Shown here piece by piece: positions 60,430 through 64,000 of a DNA stretch of 64,000 bases (position 1 is the stretch's first letter; each line of letters begins with the position of its first letter). Made by a program: the position numbers and the translations under genes. The notes under the pieces are model-generated. The model did not search any database and had not been told where the DNA came from. It saw nothing but the letters and a program-made list of their open reading frames with translations. Origin of the DNA: Rhizobium sp. BT03 (GTDB lineage Bacteria; Pseudomonadota; Alphaproteobacteria; Rhizobiales; Rhizobiaceae); assembly GCF_030053155.1 (NCBI RefSeq), contig NZ_CP125641.1, forward strand, positions 590,551-654,550, in the 5' to 3' direction.

Positions 60430-62901
60430 ATGAACGACATGTCGTCCGCCGCGGACTTCATCCAGGCGAGCCGAATCCTCAGGATTGTCTCGCCGCTAGG
60501 CGAGGACCAGCTTCTGCCGGAGCGCGTGACGATCGAGGAAGGCATTTCCTCGCTCTTCGAGATCAGGGTTTCGGCGCGCGCCAAGAAACCATCGGTCAAG
60601 CCGGAGGAACTGATCGGCCGGTTGATGGATGTCTCCGTCGAGGTGAGCCAAGGCGACGGCGACGGCGGCGTGCGCCGGCCATTCAACGGCCTGGTGACCG
60701 AACTCAACGAGGGGCCGCCGATCACCCGCGGCCTCAGGTCCTATTCCATGGTGCTCAGGCCGCAGATGTGGCTGCTGTCGCGCCGTTCCGATTGCCGCAT
60801 CTGGATGGACAAGACCTCAGTCGATATCGTCGAGACGCTGTTTTCAGAACACGGCATCCCGGCGCCGGATACGTCGGGCGTCATCACGCCACCACCACCG
60901 CAGCATTATTCGGTGCAGTGGAACGAAACCGACCTTGCTTTCCTCACCCGCCGCTTCGAGGAGGACGGCCTGTTCTACTGGTTCTCCCACGAGGACGGCA
61001 AACACAAGCTGCATGTGGCCGACAGTGCGCGCTCCTGGCTCGGCCCGTCGCCCTCGGCGCAGGGCGAGGGCCAGGTCCGCCTGGCGCAGGGCTCGGCTGA
61101 CCGCAACCACATCACCGAGTGGAGCCGGCGTTATTCCTATGTGCCGGGACAGCGGGCAGGTGCCGACTGGAACTTCGAGACGCCGCGCATGGTGCCGGGC
61201 ACGATGACGCCGTCGCTGGTGCAGATGCCGGAGGCGACCAAACGCGAACTCTACGAATATCCGGCGCGCATTTCTTCCGTCGCTGAAGCCGAGCGGGCGG
61301 AAAAACTCAGGATGCAGGCCTCCGAAGCCGACCACGACCGCGTCTTCGGCGGCTCGACATCCCGTATTCTGGAGGCAGGACGCCGCTTCACGCCTTATGA
61401 GGTCGCCCACCCCGACCATGCCTATGAAGAGCACGTGGTGGTGAAGGCGACCCATACCGTCGTCGACCGGTCCTACGAGACCAACAGCAACGAGCCCGAA
61501 TACACCAATACCTTCGAGGCGGTTCCGTCGCGGGTGTCGATGACGCCGCATCGCGAGACGAAGCGGCCGCGCATCGAAGGCACGCAGGTGGCGATCGTCG
61601 CTGGTCCTTCCGGCGAAGAGATCCATCCCGACCAGTACGGCCGCATCAAGCTGTGGTTCCCCTGGGACCGCAAGGCCAAGAAGGACGGCTCCGACACCTG
61701 CTGGGTGCGCGTCAGCCAGGTCTGGGGCGGCGGAACCTGGGGCGCTCAGGTCATTCCACGCATCGGCATGGAGGTGATGGTCGCCTTCGTCGACGGCGAC
61801 CCTGACCGGCCGCTGGTGACAGGTGTGGTGCCGAACCCCGCCAATACGGTCCCCTACGACTTGCCGGCCAACAAGACGCGCATGGTCATGCGCTCGAACA
61901 CCCACAAAGGCACTGGCTTCAACGAAATGACCTTCGAGGACGAAGCCGGCCAGGAGAACATGTTCTTCCACGCCCAGAAGGACCAGACGACGCGGGTACT
62001 GAACGACCGCACCAAACGCATCGACCGCCACGAGGTCTCGGCCATCGGCGCCAACCGCACCGTGGAAGTCGGCGGCAACCAGAAACATGAGGTCGGCGGC
62101 TCGATGAATACGGTCGTCGGCGGCACGGGCCCGATGGCGATGGCGCTGATGGGAGCGGTGCAGGGCATGGCAGGCCAAACGGCTGGCTTGCTTTCACAGG
62201 CGGGTCAGATCGCCGGAGGCGGCGGACCGAGCCTGGCTGCTTTTGCCGGCACGCTTGCTTCCTCGGCGCTCGGCTTCCTCAGCATCGGCGGTCTTGGCAA
62301 CCGTGAAGGCGTCGTCGCCGGTCCCAGCCCGCGCTCCGATGCGGGCACGGCTCTTGCCAGCTCTGGTACCGGCGTCGGAGCGGATGCTTCAAGCCTGTTT
62401 CCGCTTCCAGGCATCATGAACACGATTGTCGGCTCCTTTCAGTCGACCAGCGTTGGCGTGGCGAAGGCTGAGCAGATTGGCGTGAGCAAGGTGACGAATA
62501 TCGGCCAGACGGAGATGATCAACGTCGGCAAGCAGCAGAACCTGGCGATCGGAAAGATACAGAGCGTCACGATCGGCGAGGAACAGAATACCAACATCGG
62601 AAAATCGCAAGGCACGGTCGTAGGCGAGAAGATCACCGTCAATGTCGGCAAGCTCTACGGCCTTGTGGCGGGTGAAAAATACCGCGGAGAATCAAAGGTG
62701 TGGGAAGTTTTTGCGGAAGACAAGATTTTCTTGTCTGCTCCCGGCGGCTACATCGAAATCAACAAGACCGGAATCCGCCTCTATGCATTGAAGATCGATA
62801 TCGAAGGCAATCAAATCAACTTCAAGAAAGGCGGTCCCGGGCAGGAACCGTCTTGCCTGCGGCAGATGTCGAAGTCGTCCACGCCCTTTGTAAGGATGTG
62901 A
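60430..62901 (+). CDS. vgrG: T6SS spike protein VgrG (TssI) with Gly/Ala-rich insertion
   Basis: This 823-residue VgrG has a gp27-like base at residues about 15-370 and a gp5 OB-fold at about 395-480 (GEEIHPDQYGRIKLWFPWDR, SQVWGGGTWGAQVIPRIGME). A needle region of short repeats follows (VGGNQKHEVGGSMNTVVGGT; later IGKIQSVTIGEEQNTNIGKS at about 670-755). Between the two repeat blocks lies a hydrophobic Gly/Ala-rich insertion (about 568-624), unusual for VgrG. The tail ends QMSKSSTPFVRM with no obvious enzymatic domain. The stop overlaps the DUF4123 start by one base. Confidence 0.94.
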   Translation: MNDMSSAADFIQASRILRIVSPLGEDQLLPERVTIEEGISSLFEIRVSARAKKPSVKPEELIGRLMDVSVEVSQGDGDGGVRRPFNGLVTELNEGPPITRGLRSYSMVLRPQMWLLSRRSDCRIWMDKTSVDIVETLFSEHGIPAPDTSGVITPPPPQHYSVQWNETDLAFLTRRFEEDGLFYWFSHEDGKHKLHVADSARSWLGPSPSAQGEGQVRLAQGSADRNHITEWSRRYSYVPGQRAGADWNFETPRMVPGTMTPSLVQMPEATKRELYEYPARISSVAEAERAEKLRMQASEADHDRVFGGSTSRILEAGRRFTPYEVAHPDHAYEEHVVVKATHTVVDRSYETNSNEPEYTNTFEAVPSRVSMTPHRETKRPRIEGTQVAIVAGPSGEEIHPDQYGRIKLWFPWDRKAKKDGSDTCWVRVSQVWGGGTWGAQVIPRIGMEVMVAFVDGDPDRPLVTGVVPNPANTVPYDLPANKTRMVMRSNTHKGTGFNEMTFEDEAGQENMFFHAQKDQTTRVLNDRTKRIDRHEVSAIGANRTVEVGGNQKHEVGGSMNTVVGGTGPMAMALMGAVQGMAGQTAGLLSQAGQIAGGGGPSLAAFAGTLASSALGFLSIGGLGNREGVVAGPSPRSDAGTALASSGTGVGADASSLFPLPGIMNTIVGSFQSTSVGVAKAEQIGVSKVTNIGQTEMINVGKQQNLAIGKIQSVTIGEEQNTNIGKSQGTVVGEKITVNVGKLYGLVAGEKYRGESKVWEVFAEDKIFLSAPGGYIEINKTGIRLYALKIDIEGNQINFKKGGPGQEPSCLRQMSKSSTPFVRM

Positions 62902-63863
62902 TGATGGAAGCGACCCCCGTAATCGATCTACCTGATGTCGCCGAAGCCGCTCAAGTCCTGAGGCAAACTGTCGACGAGATGAGCGGACCCGTCACTGTCG
63001 TGCTGGATGGGGGCGCCTTTGACGATCTGCCGTCCGCACTCGTGTCCGAAGCAATCTCCTGCCGCTCGCTGTTCCTGGAGGGAGTGCCCCTCGATTTTCG
63101 TCGCGCGGGGCCGTGGATGGCCGAAGTGTCGTCGGCATCGATGCGATCGCATATCGAATGGCTTGATACGCATCACAACTGCGCAGTCTATTGGTCGTGC
63201 CCCGCGGGGCCGGACGCGCTCTATCGCCACCTCAGAACGCTGAACGAGGTCATGATCCCCTACGTAGGCGGAGAAGACGGACAGCAGGGTGGGGCGGAAA
63301 AACAGCGTTACGAGCGGGTTCTTTTCCGCCATTGGGACCCCAATGTCCTCGGCGCGGTGCTGCCGATACTGACGAGATCGCAATTCGCCCGTTTTCTGGG
63401 GCCGGCAGATGGCATCGTCTTCAACGGACCTGATTATGGGGGTGTCCGACGGGTGCGCAAGGCCGACAACATGCCGGACGCAGCTATCGGTCCGCTCCGG
63501 CTGGAGCCGGACCAGATGGACAGGTTGAAGGCCGCCATGCTTCATTCGTCGCGGCTGCGGATCGCGCGTTACCTCAAGAAGAACAAACCGCCTCACTTTT
63601 CGGGCGTGGACGACGATTTCGTGTGGGGTGCCACGCTAGCAAGCGAAGAAACGGCCGATGAGCTTGGGATCAGGACCGAACGCGGGCGGGCGCGTTGGGC
63701 CTATGTGATGGTCATGTCCGACGGCAAGGCGGCGGATCTTCCGGAAGTGCGAAGCTTTATCCAGGAGAAAGGTGCCACGCCTGACGCCCGGGTCAAGGAA
63801 CTGATCGGCCATGCGGTTGACGCGCTACGCTCCGGCAACGCCTTCCATGGGGCAGCGTCATGA
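62901..63863 (+). CDS. DUF4123 T6SS effector adaptor/chaperone (Tap/TEC)
   Basis: This 320-residue DUF4123 protein has VTVVLDGGAFDDLPSALVSE, RSLFLEGVPLDFRRAGPWMA, HIEWLDTHHNCAVYWSCPAG and RHLRTLNEVMIPYVGG, with VLFRHWDPNVLGAVLPILTR matching the family's F-R-x-W-D-P core. Such adaptors load a specific effector onto the VgrG tip and are encoded between vgrG and that effector. AAGG precedes two adjacent ATG codons (62901, 62904). It overlaps vgrG by 1 base and the next gene by 4, so the three are translationally coupled. The adaptor implies its partner is the truncated gene that follows. Confidence 0.9.
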   Translation: MMEATPVIDLPDVAEAAQVLRQTVDEMSGPVTVVLDGGAFDDLPSALVSEAISCRSLFLEGVPLDFRRAGPWMAEVSSASMRSHIEWLDTHHNCAVYWSCPAGPDALYRHLRTLNEVMIPYVGGEDGQQGGAEKQRYERVLFRHWDPNVLGAVLPILTRSQFARFLGPADGIVFNGPDYGGVRRVRKADNMPDAAIGPLRLEPDQMDRLKAAMLHSSRLRIARYLKKNKPPHFSGVDDDFVWGATLASEETADELGIRTERGRARWAYVMVMSDGKAADLPEVRSFIQEKGATPDARVKELIGHAVDALRSGNAFHGAAS

Positions 63864-64000
63864 CCTCACTGGCAGCAGAAACTGTAGGTCAATACGGTGG
63901 TCAAATTGCAGGCGGCGCTTTAGGCGGCGTCATTGGAGGCATTTTTGGCGGGCCGGTTGGAGCCTGGATCGGTCGTGCGATCGGGTCGAGGGTCGGCGGC
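63860..64000 (+). CDS. Start of a putative T6SS effector with an N-terminal glycine zipper (cut by window end)
   Basis: Only 47 codons are present, starting at an ATG that overlaps the adaptor stop (ATGA) and continuing open to the last base. The sequence begins MTSLAAETVGQYGG and places glycine at residues 10, 14, 18, 22, 26, 30, 34, 38, 42 and 46, a perfect i,i+4 series with hydrophobic residues between (IFGGPVGAWIG). Glycine-zipper N-termini are known on Agrobacterium Tde DNase effectors, where they help cross the target membrane. Encoded next to VgrG and DUF4123, this is most likely the cargo toxin. The toxic domain lies beyond the window. Confidence 0.72.
   Translation, partial: MTSLAAETVGQYGGQIAGGALGGVIGGIFGGPVGAWIGRAIGSRVGG

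Noticed and set aside
62700..62900. 67-codon N-terminal extension of the DUF4123 protein
   Set aside because: It lies wholly inside vgrG in another frame, is Arg/Gln-rich, and the ATG at the vgrG stop has a ribosome site.
1..64000. tRNA, rRNA, CRISPR, prophage or insertion-sequence features
   Set aside because: None could be recognised by eye: no repeat-spacer arrays, transposase genes, or tRNA-like cloverleaf with CCA-end context.

Overview
The window reads as about 64 kb of a Rhizobium-type alphaproteobacterial genome (R. leguminosarum/R. etli group is my best guess). The reasons are the high GC content, rhizobial-style tad genes, the abundance of ABC and tripartite uptake systems, and a type VI secretion (T6SS) locus whose order matches the rhizobial/Agrobacterium 'imp' cluster. 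No rRNA, tRNA, CRISPR array or insertion sequence was seen.

Region 1 (1-6.8 kb) is small-molecule catabolism. It has an XRE-cupin regulator, a P5C-reductase-like enzyme, and a GntR regulator beside an Ldh2-family imino-acid reductase and a proline racemase-family enzyme. The last two are what bacteria use to break down trans-3-hydroxy-L-proline, but the racemase-family gene carries a one-base frameshift. Two matching TCGT-N2-ACGA palindromes, one before gntR and one between the two enzyme genes, look like GntR operators. Region 2 (6.9-9.4 kb) holds three TadE/TadG-type genes. Region 3 (9.6-16.2 kb) has a solo sugar-binding protein and two GGDEF-EAL cyclic-di-GMP proteins separated by about 1 kb without a supported gene. 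Region 4 (16.2-18.3 kb) has a LysR regulator, a DoxX-like protein and two possible small genes.

Region 5 (18.7-34.1 kb) is one catabolic island: a complete branched-chain-type ABC importer, a class I aminotransferase, a LysR regulator resembling NAC, hydantoinase/oxoprolinase subunits A and B, an SDR dehydrogenase, an HpaI-type aldolase, and a tripartite tricarboxylate transporter. The importer operon and the hyuAB operon share a 45-bp promoter element containing ATA-N9-TAT, the known NAC-type half-site arrangement, so the regulator encoded between them probably controls both. The TctABC transporter is broken twice (5'-truncated tctC, frameshifted tctA).

Region 6 (34.1-37.6 kb) has an ECF sigma factor operon with a cupredoxin and a DUF4142 protein, a DUF488 protein, and a capsule/EPS-export lipoprotein that converges on the T6SS operon.

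Region 7 (37.6-64 kb) is a complete T6SS locus. The minus-strand operon runs tssA, tssB, tssC, a second tssC-like gene, tagJ, tssE, tssF, tssG, fha, tssK, tssL (with OmpA domain), tssM, a tagF-pppA fusion and the kinase ppkA. The divergent plus-strand operon runs tssH(clpV), hcp, an unrecognised gene, vgrG, a DUF4123 adaptor, and the start of a last gene cut by the window edge. That last protein begins with ten glycines in unbroken i,i+4 register. From its position after vgrG and a DUF4123 adaptor it is most likely a T6SS cargo effector. It and the unrecognised gene between hcp and vgrG are the most novel items here.
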